Source: Thermoleophilia bacterium (GTDB lineage Bacteria > Actinomycetota > Thermoleophilia > Gaiellales > Gaiellaceae). From it: DNA of 5,829 bases. Under the pieces are notes generated by a model that saw only the letters and a list, made by a program, of their open reading frames with translations, was not told the origin of the DNA and ran no database searches. Below, piece after piece: positions 1-5,391 of this stretch (position 1 is its first letter; the number at the start of each line of letters is the position of its first letter). The stretch lies in NCBI GenBank assembly GCA_016844515.1, contig JAERMP010000149.1:1-5829 (forward strand), read 5' to 3'. A program made the translations under genes and the position numbers.

Positions 1-163
<163 letters not shown>

Positions 164-168
164 GCGAA

Positions 169-188
169 GCGGCCGCGAAGGCGGCCGC
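169..188. other. GCGGCCGC hairpin of repeat copy A
   Basis: Two GCGGCCGC octamers (169-176 and 181-188) flank the tetraloop GAAG. The octamer is its own reverse complement, so the two copies pair over 8 bp of pure G-C. The stem can be lengthened by GAA (166-168) pairing with TTC (190-192) across a single bulged C at 189. No T-run follows on either strand, so it does not look like a classical intrinsic terminator. Confidence 0.7.
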
Positions 189-206
189 CTTCAGGGATGT
201 ACGCGC

Positions 207-239
207 GACCGGAAACTCCGCGCTAGCGGATTTCCGGTC
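207..239 (-). terminator. Strong stem-loop after ispG, no T-tract
   Basis: GACCGGAAA (207-215) pairs with TTTCCGGTC (231-239). Then, past one bulged C at 216, TCCGC (217-221) pairs with GCGGA (226-230), leaving the loop GCTA. That is 14 perfect base pairs, beginning 11 bases after the ispG stop codon in the direction of transcription. The placement suits a terminator or a 3'-end stabilising structure. The bases that follow are GCGCGTAC and not T-rich, so a canonical Rho-independent terminator is not supported, although high-GC actinobacteria may use hairpins without a U-tract. The hairpin itself is certain; its terminator role is a guess. Confidence 0.4.
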
Positions 240-250
240 TTGCGCAGAAC

Positions 251-1384
251 TCAGTCGAGGGGGATCAGCGAGGCCTCCGCCATCGCGAGCGCGGCCGGCT
301 TCGCCATCTTGAGCCGTTTCGGCCGCTTCATCCCGTCCGCGAGCCAGCGATCGATCTCGATGAAGAGCTCGTCGACGAGGATCTCCGAGGAGACCTTCTT
401 GAGCACGCGCCCGTGGGCGTAGATGAACCCGACGTCGCGTCCGCCGGCGATGCCGAAATCAGCGTCTCCTGCTTCGCCGGGCCCATTCACGGCGCAACCC
501 ATAACCGCGACCTCGACTGCCTCTGGGTAGGAGCGAAGCCGCTCCTCGACGACGAGCGCAAGGCTCTCGACTCCGACGTTGTCACGGCCGCACGAGGGGC
601 ATGCGATCATCACCGGCCCCCGCTCTCGGAGCCCGAGCGCTTTCAGAATCTCCCAGGCCACCTCGATCTCCTTCACTGGATCGGCGGTGAGCGAGACGCG
701 AAGCGTGTCGCCGACGCCGTCTGCCAGGAGCGTTCCGATCCCGACGGCGCTCTTGATCCCGCCGGCGAACTCGGTCCCCGCCTCGGTCACACCGAGGTGC
801 AGCGGATAGGGCACCTTCGACGCGAGCATGCGGTACGCGCGGATCATCGTCGGCACGTGGGTCGCCTTGACGGAGATCTTGAACTCGCGGTAGTCGAGCT
901 TCTCCAGGAGCTCGACCTCCTCGAGAGCGGCGGCGACGAGCGCCTCCGCCTGATCCTGTTGCGCGAGCGATTCGAGATGCTTTGGCAGCGAGCCGGAGTT
1001 CGCGCCGATGCGCATCGCGATCCCTGCCTTCTTCGCGGCAGTGACGACCTGCTCGACCTTGTCGGGACCGCCGATGTTGCCCGGGTTGATCCGCACGGCA
1101 GCGACACCGGCGTCGATCGCCTTGAGCGCGAGCGAGGCGTTGAAGTGGATGTCCGCGATGACGGGGATCGGCGAGAGCCGGACGATGAGCGGCAGAGCCG
1201 CCGCGTCCTCGTTCTTCGGCACCGCAACCCGCACAATCTCGCAGCCGGCCGACGCGAGCGCGGCGATCTGCGCCGTCGTCGCCGCAACGTCGTGCGTCTT
1301 CGTCAGCGTCATCGACTGCACCGCCACCGGCGCACCGCCGCCGACGGGCACGTTCCCGACGTGAATCTGGACTTTGCTCGCCAC
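251..1384 (-). CDS. ispG: 4-hydroxy-3-methylbut-2-enyl diphosphate synthase (IspG/GcpE)
   Basis: IspG is a cytoplasmic [4Fe-4S] enzyme that reductively converts 2-C-methylerythritol 2,4-cyclodiphosphate to HMBPP, a late step of the MEP isoprenoid pathway. The 377 residues match the two-domain bacterial form. The N-terminal TIM-barrel part shows V-G-G-G-A-P-V-A-V-Q-S-M-T (residues 14-26), A-G-C-E-I-V-R-V-A-V-P (46-56), D-I-H-F (78-81) and R-I-N-P-G-N-I-G (98-105). The C-terminal cluster domain shows A-C-P-S-C-G-R (261-267) and M-G-C-A-V-N-G-P-G-E (295-304). Cluster ligands are therefore Cys262, Cys265, Cys297 and Glu304, all present. Translation starts at a GTG with no convincing Shine-Dalgarno sequence, but a TACGCT box lies six bases upstream, as in a leaderless gene. 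The gene stands alone between two gaps that each carry the structured repeat. It shares the pathway with dxr, two genes upstream. Length and motifs are intact. Confidence 0.97.
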   Translation of the reverse strand: MASKVQIHVGNVPVGGGAPVAVQSMTLTKTHDVAATTAQIAALASAGCEIVRVAVPKNEDAAALPLIVRLSPIPVIADIHFNASLALKAIDAGVAAVRINPGNIGGPDKVEQVVTAAKKAGIAMRIGANSGSLPKHLESLAQQDQAEALVAAALEEVELLEKLDYREFKISVKATHVPTMIRAYRMLASKVPYPLHLGVTEAGTEFAGGIKSAVGIGTLLADGVGDTLRVSLTADPVKEIEVAWEILKALGLRERGPVMIACPSCGRDNVGVESLALVVEERLRSYPEAVEVAVMGCAVNGPGEAGDADFGIAGGRDVGFIYAHGRVLKKVSSEILVDELFIEIDRWLADGMKRPKRLKMAKPAALAMAEASLIPLD

Positions 1385-1420
1385 GGCTAGAGCGTAGCTT
1401 CGTGCGCCACAGACGAGGTA
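1385..1420 (-). promoter_or_regulatory. Possible leaderless promoter of ispG
   Basis: TACGCT at 1396-1391 fits a TAnnnT -10 box. It is followed by exactly six bases (CTAGCC) and then the GTG start, which places the expected transcription start on or next to the first base of the codon. No ribosome binding site is visible before the GTG, which agrees with leaderless translation. I see no good -35; the hexamers at 16 to 18 bases lack TTG. The dxr start has the same geometry. Confidence 0.4.
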
Positions 1421-1435
1421 CGAAACGCGAGCGCA

Positions 1436-1454
1436 GCGGCCGCGAAGCGGCCGC
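1436..1454. other. GCGGCCGC hairpin of repeat copy B
   Basis: GCGGCCGC at 1436-1443 and again at 1447-1454 pair over 8 bp around the three-base loop GAA. It differs from the copy A hairpin only in the loop, which is one G shorter. No T-run follows on the transcribed strand beyond a short GTTTCG about 10 bases later. Confidence 0.7.
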
Positions 1455-1472
1455 CTTCAGGGATCTTGGCGC

Positions 1473-1504
1473 GGGTCGGGGTGCGCGCTAGCGCATTCCG
1501 GCCC
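1473..1504 (-). terminator. Stem-loop directly after rseP, no T-tract
   Basis: Bases 1473-1486 pair with 1491-1504 around the loop GCTA, giving 14 consecutive pairs when read as plus-strand RNA. Eleven are Watson-Crick and three are G-U (1476-1501, 1480-1497, 1481-1496). On the minus strand, the sense of the genes, those three become A-C mismatches, so the sense RNA hairpin is weaker. The stem starts seven bases after the rseP stop. It may end or protect the rseP message, but no U-run follows. Confidence 0.35.
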
Positions 1505-1510
1505 TGCGCA

Positions 1511-2737
1511 CTAGGAGAGCCGACCGATGTCGTTCGAGAGCCCGACGAAGAAGAGAAGCAGCACGACCGCCAGGCCGACGACCGAGACGCGCTCGTAGAT
1601 CTCCCGCCTCACGAACCGTCCACGTGCACCTTCGACCAGCGCAAAGAGGATGTGGCCGCCGTCGAGCGGTAGCAGTGGCAGGAGGTTCAGGAGGGCGAGC
1701 GACAGAGAGATGAGACCGAGCACCCAGAGATAGCTCTCCGCCCCCTGTTGGACCGCATCCGAGGAGACTTGCGTGATCCCGATCGGACTCGAGACCTGGT
1801 CGCGACCGTCGCCCGTGACGAGTCGCCCCAACGACTTTACGATCTCCTTCGCGACGATGCCCGTGACTTCGAACGCGCGGGCCACGGATGGGAAGAGGCC
1901 GAGACCCTCTCCTTCGAGCCCGAATCCCAGCCGATACCGCTCGTCGACGAGCTGCGGTGCTACCGGCCCGAGCTCGAGCTCCTGCCCGTTGCGAGCTATC
2001 GTCACGACAAGCGCCTGACCTTGCGAGCCGGCGATGGTGTCCGCGATCTCGTCTGCTGCGACCCGGTTGTCGTTGATCGCCACGATCCGATCTCCGGGCT
2101 GAAGCCCGATCGACTGCGCGGGCGACTCGACGCCGGCCTCGAGCTCCGGGGCGATCGTCGCGATCGTCGAGGTGGCGTTGCCGGCCACCGTCATGAACAG
2201 GAACGTGAAGACGACGATCGTGAGCGCGATGTTCGCTGCGGGCCCGGCGGCGATGGCGACGAGCCGCTTCCACGTCGGCGCTTTCCAGTACGCGTCGGAG
2301 CCGAGGGCGTCGCGAAGCTCGGTCAGGCCCTTCTCTGCGGCAGTCTGCGCCCCAGGTGAGAGCGGCTGCTCGCGCAGTGCCTGCTCGAGCTCGTCGAGCT
2401 CGTGGAGCGTGCCCGGGAAGTTTTCGACCTCGAGCGAGCGCTTGACGCGGTCGACCGGGCCGGCAAGAGAAGGCACCTCGGCGACGGCCCTAGAGAAGCG
2501 CCGCTCGGCGTCGTGCGGGATCGGGCGGTGCATACCGGGGATGCTCACGAAGCCGCCGAGCGGGATCGTCCCCACTCCGTACTCGATCCCCCTTCGAGTG
2601 GTGCGCACGAGCGCCGGAGGAAAGCCCACGTAGAACTTGCGCGGGCGCAATCCAACAGCCAGCGAGGCGAAGAAGTGCCCAGCCTCGTGCACGAAGATCA
2701 AGAGGGCGAGCCCGAGGATGGCAATGAAGAAGCTCAA
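1511..2737 (-). CDS. rseP: RseP-like site-2 intramembrane zinc metalloprotease
   Basis: This is an M50 family protease that cuts substrates within the membrane, typically anti-sigma factors in regulated intramembrane proteolysis; the substrate here is unknown. The 408 residues hold a first membrane helix with the zinc motif H-E-A-G-H (17-21), a G-G-F hairpin (61-63), and a second helix starting near W-K-R-L-V-A-I-A-A-G-P-A-A-N (156-169). A PDZ domain follows at about 192-262 (G-L-Q-P-G-D-R-I-V-A-I-N at 211-222), then a third helix with N351 and L-D-G-G (358-361), the third zinc ligand being Asp359, and a final helix at 385-400. Residues about 72-150 form a charged insertion not seen in typical members. 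Translation starts at TTG, with GGAAGG 11 bases upstream; the TTGA overlap with the dxr stop implies translational coupling. The dxr-rseP-ispG order is conserved widely. All catalytic residues are present. Confidence 0.95.
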   Translation of the reverse strand: MSFFIAILGLALLIFVHEAGHFFASLAVGLRPRKFYVGFPPALVRTTRRGIEYGVGTIPLGGFVSIPGMHRPIPHDAERRFSRAVAEVPSLAGPVDRVKRSLEVENFPGTLHELDELEQALREQPLSPGAQTAAEKGLTELRDALGSDAYWKAPTWKRLVAIAAGPAANIALTIVVFTFLFMTVAGNATSTIATIAPELEAGVESPAQSIGLQPGDRIVAINDNRVAADEIADTIAGSQGQALVVTIARNGQELELGPVAPQLVDERYRLGFGLEGEGLGLFPSVARAFEVTGIVAKEIVKSLGRLVTGDGRDQVSSPIGITQVSSDAVQQGAESYLWVLGLISLSLALLNLLPLLPLDGGHILFALVEGARGRFVRREIYERVSVVGLAVVLLLFFVGLSNDIGRLS

Positions 2738-3816
2738 GCGACGGCCAGCCTTCCGCTGGCGAGGCGTCGCGCGTCAGCGTCGGCTTCGATGAGCTCGGCG
2801 AGGTCGCGGGCAGGTGCCCCATCGACGCGAGCGAGCGCGTCCTCCACGAGTGACGCGATGTCGAGGAAGCCGATCTTGCCGTCCAGGAACGCAGCGACCG
2901 CCACTTCGTTTGCCGCGTTGAACGCGCAGGGATAGGTGCCTCCGCGCTCGCCTGCCTGCCGCGCGAGCGGAAGCAGCGGGAAGCGCTCCGGATCCGGACG
3001 CTCGAACTCGAGAGTCAGCCCGGCTGAGAGGTCGAGCGAGCGCACCGCGGTCGATCGGCGATCGGGAAAGGTCAGAGCGAACGAGATCGGCACGCGCATG
3101 TCCGGATACCCGAGATGCGCAAGCGCGGCGCCATCCCTGAAGCGGACGAGCGCATGGACCACGGAGGTCGGATGCACGACGACTTCGATCCTCTCGTATG
3201 GGAGATCGAAGAGGAAGTGAGCCTCGATCAGCTCGAGCCCTTTGTTCGCAAGCGTCGCCGAGTCGATGGTGATCTTCGGCCCCATCGACCACGTCGGATG
3301 AGCTAGCGCCTCGTCCACGGTGACTGATTCGAGATCCACGCGTGAGTGGTTCCTGAAAGGTCCGCCCGATGCGGTGAGGACGACCGAGTCCACGGTCTCC
3401 GCGCCGCGGCCCTCGAGGCACTGGAAGACCGCTGAGTGCTCACTGTCCACGGGAAGAAGAGGGCCTCCTCCTCGCTTCCAGGCGGCGATGGCGAGGTCTC
3501 CTGCCGCAACGAGGCTCTCCTTGTTGGCGAGCGCGAGGGCCACCCCGTGTTCGAGCGCCCACAGAGTCGCTCCTACGCCTGCAAAGCCGACGACAGCGTT
3601 CAGCACGAGGTCGGGTTTCGACGCCTCGAGGAGCTCGGTCAGGTCGCCGCCCGCTTGCACGTGGTGGACGGCGTGCTCGACGGCGAGCTCGTCGAGGGGC
3701 TGAGAGCGTGACGAGAGAGCGCACACGGAGAGCTCGGGATTCGCCGCGATCACCTCGAGTGCCTGCCGCCCGATCGAGCCGGTCGCTCCGAGCAGCGCGA
3801 TTCGTCTCTCCGCCAC
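2734..3816 (-). CDS. dxr: 1-deoxy-D-xylulose 5-phosphate reductoisomerase
   Basis: Dxr converts DXP to 2-C-methyl-D-erythritol 4-phosphate using NADPH and a divalent metal, the committed step of the MEP pathway, in the cytoplasm. The nucleotide-binding loop G-A-T-G-S-I-G is at residues 10-16. L-A-N-K-E-S-L (96-102) and L-P-V-D-S-E-H-S-A-V-F-Q (121-132) follow; the latter supplies metal ligands Asp124 and Glu126. T-A-S-G-G-P-F-R (148-155), H-P-T-W-S-M-G-P-K-I-T (173-183) and N-K-G-L-E-L-I-E-A-H (191-200) complete the active site, with Glu195 as the third metal ligand. At 360 residues it is shorter than the usual 380-400, and the missing part lies in the N-terminal NADPH domain. Translation starts at GTG without a Shine-Dalgarno sequence, six bases after a TAGCCT box, so it may be leaderless. 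The stop codon overlaps the rseP start by four bases. Confidence 0.97.
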   Translation of the reverse strand: MAERRIALLGATGSIGRQALEVIAANPELSVCALSSRSQPLDELAVEHAVHHVQAGGDLTELLEASKPDLVLNAVVGFAGVGATLWALEHGVALALANKESLVAAGDLAIAAWKRGGGPLLPVDSEHSAVFQCLEGRGAETVDSVVLTASGGPFRNHSRVDLESVTVDEALAHPTWSMGPKITIDSATLANKGLELIEAHFLFDLPYERIEVVVHPTSVVHALVRFRDGAALAHLGYPDMRVPISFALTFPDRRSTAVRSLDLSAGLTLEFERPDPERFPLLPLARQAGERGGTYPCAFNAANEVAVAAFLDGKIGFLDIASLVEDALARVDGAPARDLAELIEADADARRLASGRLAVA

Positions 3817-3850
3817 GTGGGAAGGCTAACCGTCGGCGTGTTCAGAACAA
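3817..3850 (-). promoter_or_regulatory. Predicted dxr promoter, leaderless type
   Basis: Reading toward dxr, TTGTTC (3850-3845) is a -35 with the TTG core. A 16-base spacer leads to TAGCCT (3828-3823), a -10 with the TAnnnT core, and six more bases (TCCCAC) lead to the GTG start. A transcript from it would start at or next to the initiation codon. It is the best promoter match in the window and would give dxr-rseP expression independent of frr-uppS-cdsA. It rests on pattern match alone. Confidence 0.5.
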
Positions 3851-3854
3851 GTTT

Positions 3855-3872
3855 GGCCGGGCATGCCTGGCC
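3855..3872 (-). terminator. Small imperfect palindrome after cdsA
   Basis: GGCCGGG (3855-3861) pairs with CCTGGCC (3866-3872) around CATG, with one G-U pair on the plus strand that becomes A-C on the gene strand. It starts two bases after the cdsA stop codon and is followed on the gene strand by AAACTTGTTC, which includes the proposed dxr -35. It may be a weak terminator or a chance GC palindrome. It shows no similarity to repeat copies A and B. Confidence 0.3.
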
Positions 3873-3873
3873 C

Positions 3874-4680
3874 CTACGACGCGTGTCCGAACGCGAGGAT
3901 CACGTAGTACGCGGCTGGCCCCGCCCACAGGAGCGAGTCGAGGCGGTCGAGCATGCCCCCGTGACCTCCCAGGAGCCGCCCGGAGTCCTTCACGGTGAGA
4001 TCACGCTTCACTGCCGATTCGAAGAGGTCGCCGAGCACTGAGGCAAGAGCAATCGCTGCCCCGAACGCCAGCATCTCGGGGATGGACAGGAACTCGTCGC
4101 GATCCTTGTAGAGGATCACGAACGCCATCGCGATTGCGGCGACGAGCCCACCCACCAGCCCCTCCCATGACTTGGCCGGCGAGATCGCCGGCGCCATCTT
4201 GTGGCGCCCGAACGTGCGGCCCACGAAGAAGGCTCCCGTGTCCGCGGCGAAGACGGTGAAGAGCACGGCCATCACGGCCCAGAAGCCGAACTCCGGGATG
4301 TCGCGAATGAGCAAGAGGAAGCCCAGTCCGGCTCCCACCCACACGACACCGAGCAACGTCACGCCAAAGGACGTCGTCGCGGACGCGCGAACGTCCGAGA
4401 GCCCGTAGACGACGAACGCGAACGCGAACGTCGACAGGATTCCGCCGAGCATCCACGCAAGGCCGCCGAGCTGGAAACCGATCAGCGTGAGCGCGAACCC
4501 GAGGTAGCCCCCGAGGACGAGTGGTCGAAGCTCGCGAGCCATCACATAGAGCTCGTGGAGGGCGATGAGACCGCCGATGAGCGTGAGCCCGAAGAGCCAC
4601 CAGCCGCCGAGGTGAACCAAGCCGATGACGACTGGTAATAGGACGAGGGCGACGAGGATGCGCGAGACGAGGGAGCTCAT
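3874..4680 (-). CDS. cdsA: Phosphatidate cytidylyltransferase (CDP-diacylglycerol synthase)
   Basis: CdsA is an integral membrane enzyme that makes CDP-diacylglycerol from CTP and phosphatidic acid, the branch point for phospholipid synthesis. The 268 residues are mostly hydrophobic, with about seven or eight membrane segments starting at residues 5-25. The conserved S-P-A-K-S-W-E-G is at 167-174. The C-terminal family signature is complete: S222-x-x-K-R (225-226), K-D-S-G (231-234), H-G-G (240-242), then D-R-L-D (245-248). The aspartates and lysines of this motif bind metal and CTP in the family. The start is the ATG at 4680-4678, which overlaps the uppS stop as ATGA and has GGAG close upstream. 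An ATG farther upstream at 4758 would add 26 arginine-rich residues lying inside uppS and is not credible. The gene is probably translationally coupled to uppS. It is followed by a 57-bp gap before dxr. Confidence 0.96.
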   Translation of the reverse strand: MSSLVSRILVALVLLPVVIGLVHLGGWWLFGLTLIGGLIALHELYVMARELRPLVLGGYLGFALTLIGFQLGGLAWMLGGILSTFAFAFVVYGLSDVRASATTSFGVTLLGVVWVGAGLGFLLLIRDIPEFGFWAVMAVLFTVFAADTGAFFVGRTFGRHKMAPAISPAKSWEGLVGGLVAAIAMAFVILYKDRDEFLSIPEMLAFGAAIALASVLGDLFESAVKRDLTVKDSGRLLGGHGGMLDRLDSLLWAGPAAYYVILAFGHAS

Positions 4681-5339
4681 CGGGCTCCGAACCGGCGCGC
4701 CCGCTGCGCGTACTCCTCGAGTGCGGCCCGGAGCTGTTCTTCTCCGAAGTCCGGCCACAGCGTCTCGTCGAACACGAGCTCGGAGTAGGCCGACTGCCAG
4801 AGGAGGAAGTTCGAGATGCGCTGTTCGCCCGAGGTACGGATCACGAGATCGGGATCGGGGAGCTCGGGTGCGTAGAGCCGCTCGGCCACGGCCTCCTCGG
4901 ACATGTCCTGGGGTCTGACCCCATCTTCCACCAGTCGACGAGCTGCATCGACGATCTCCGCCCGACTCCCGTAGTCGAAAGCAATCCAGAGGCTCAGGCG
5001 ATCGTTGTGCGCCGTCTCCTCCTCGAGCCGGGACATCTTCTCCTGCAACGCCTGCGGTACACGATCGCGTCGCCCGAAGAAGCGCGTGCGGACTCCCTGC
5101 TTGGCAAGATCGGGAAGCTCGCGTTCGATCGTCTCGTCCATGAGCTCCATGATCGACTCGACCTCGTCCGGCGGACGCGCCCAGTTCTCCGTCGAGAACG
5201 CGTAGACGGCGAGCGACTCTACGTCGAGGTCGATCGCGGCTTCGACAGTCCGTCGCAGCGCCCGGGCGCCTTCGCGGTGCCCTTCAGCGACAGGAAGGCC
5301 TCGGGCTGCCGCCCAGCGTCCGTTCCCGTCCATGATCAC
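4677..5339 (-). CDS. uppS: Undecaprenyl (polyprenyl) diphosphate synthase, cis type
   Basis: UppS adds isopentenyl diphosphate units in cis to farnesyl diphosphate to make the long carrier lipid for peptidoglycan and other wall polymers. Numbering from the GTG at 5339, the product has 220 residues. The catalytic P-loop-like D-G-N-G-R-W-A is at 4-10, with Asp4 equal to E. coli Asp26. H21-x-x-G follows, then Y-A-F-S-T-E-N-W (46-53), and D-L-V-I-R-T-S-G-E-Q-R (164-174) with S-N-F-L-L-W-Q (176-182), which bind diphosphate. The late glutamate of S-E-L-V-F is at 187. Product length (C55 or otherwise) cannot be read from sequence. The frame stays open upstream to the frr stop, and an in-frame CTG at 5378 behind GGAGG would add 13 residues and complete the first beta strand. 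I give the conventional GTG as the minimal gene. The stop overlaps the cdsA start. Confidence 0.95.
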   Translation of the reverse strand: MIMDGNGRWAAARGLPVAEGHREGARALRRTVEAAIDLDVESLAVYAFSTENWARPPDEVESIMELMDETIERELPDLAKQGVRTRFFGRRDRVPQALQEKMSRLEEETAHNDRLSLWIAFDYGSRAEIVDAARRLVEDGVRPQDMSEEAVAERLYAPELPDPDLVIRTSGEQRISNFLLWQSAYSELVFDETLWPDFGEEQLRAALEEYAQRARRFGAR

Positions 5340-5375
5340 CGCAACACTTCTCGCCGCCGCTGAAACGTGGTCCGC

Positions 5376-5391
5376 CAGCGGTCAGACCTCC
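5376..5391 (-). promoter_or_regulatory. Strong ribosome site pointing to a CTG start for uppS
   Basis: On the gene strand, GGAGG (5391-5387) lies inside the last codons of frr and is followed after eight bases by CTG (5378-5376), in frame with uppS. This is the best Shine-Dalgarno match in the window, at near-ideal spacing. The extended N-terminus would read M-A-D-H-V-S-A-A-A-R-S-V-A-V-I-M-D-G-N, like the usual 'R-H-V-A-I-I-M-D-G-N' opening of the family. The alternative GTG at 5339 has only a weak GAGAAG before it. Confidence 0.5.

Larger units (their letters stand above)
164..246 (-). repeat. Structured intergenic repeat, copy A (after ispG)
   Basis: This 83-bp element fills most of the ispG-proS gap and is related to copy B at 1431-1510. 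Bases 169-198 match 1436-1464 exactly except for one extra G at 180. The rest is related by structure more than by sequence: a second hairpin with the same GCTA loop, the motif TTCCGG in its outer arm, and a shared TGCGCA at the end nearest the upstream gene's stop codon. Each copy contains two hairpins. The strand is given in the direction of the surrounding genes. Whether it is a REP-like mobile repeat, an RNA-processing site or a terminator module cannot be decided from two copies. Confidence 0.75.
1431..1510 (-). repeat. Structured intergenic repeat, copy B (after rseP)
   Basis: This 80-bp element in the rseP-ispG gap is the partner of copy A. It begins directly after the rseP stop codon (1513-1511) with the shared TGCGCA (read on the plus strand at 1505-1510). 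It then carries a 14-pair hairpin, a spacer containing the shared CTTCAGGGAT (1455-1464), and the GCGGCCGC hairpin. It has the same orientation relative to its upstream gene as copy A. The remaining gap (1385-1430) has no match to copy A and holds the possible ispG promoter. Confidence 0.75.

Noticed and set aside
207..239. A canonical Rho-independent terminator after ispG
   Set aside because: The stem is excellent, but no T-run follows on the gene strand (GCGCGTAC), so only a possible U-less terminator is listed.
413..1390. A 325-codon open frame on the plus strand opposite ispG
   Set aside because: It is a typical GC-rich antisense shadow. The product is dominated by Arg, Asp and His without domains, while ispG on the other strand is complete with all cluster ligands.
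164..1510. The repeat pair as a CRISPR or IS-end signature
   Set aside because: There are only two copies more than 1.2 kb apart with a complete, conserved ispG between them, in direct orientation and with no spacer series or transposase. A composite element around ispG is unlikely because the gene order is the conserved one.
1488..2273. A 261-codon minus-strand frame inside rseP
   Set aside because: It is very Arg-rich, out of frame with the clearly conserved rseP, and has no recognisable motif.
1748..2359. A 203-codon plus-strand frame opposite rseP
   Set aside because: The low-complexity Arg/Asp composition fits an antisense shadow of a GC-rich gene, and no ribosome site or family resemblance is seen.
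2402..2935. A 177-codon plus-strand frame across the rseP-dxr junction
   Set aside because: It spans antisense of two conserved genes, with a Ser/Ala/Arg-rich product and no motif.
3817..3873. A third copy of the structured repeat in the cdsA-dxr gap
   Set aside because: The palindrome there shares neither the GCGGCCGC block, the GCTA loop nor TGCGCA.
4681..4758. Upstream ATG extending cdsA by 26 residues
   Set aside because: The added part is Arg/Pro/Gly-rich, lies wholly within uppS, and the ATGA-overlap start gives the normal hydrophobic N-terminus.
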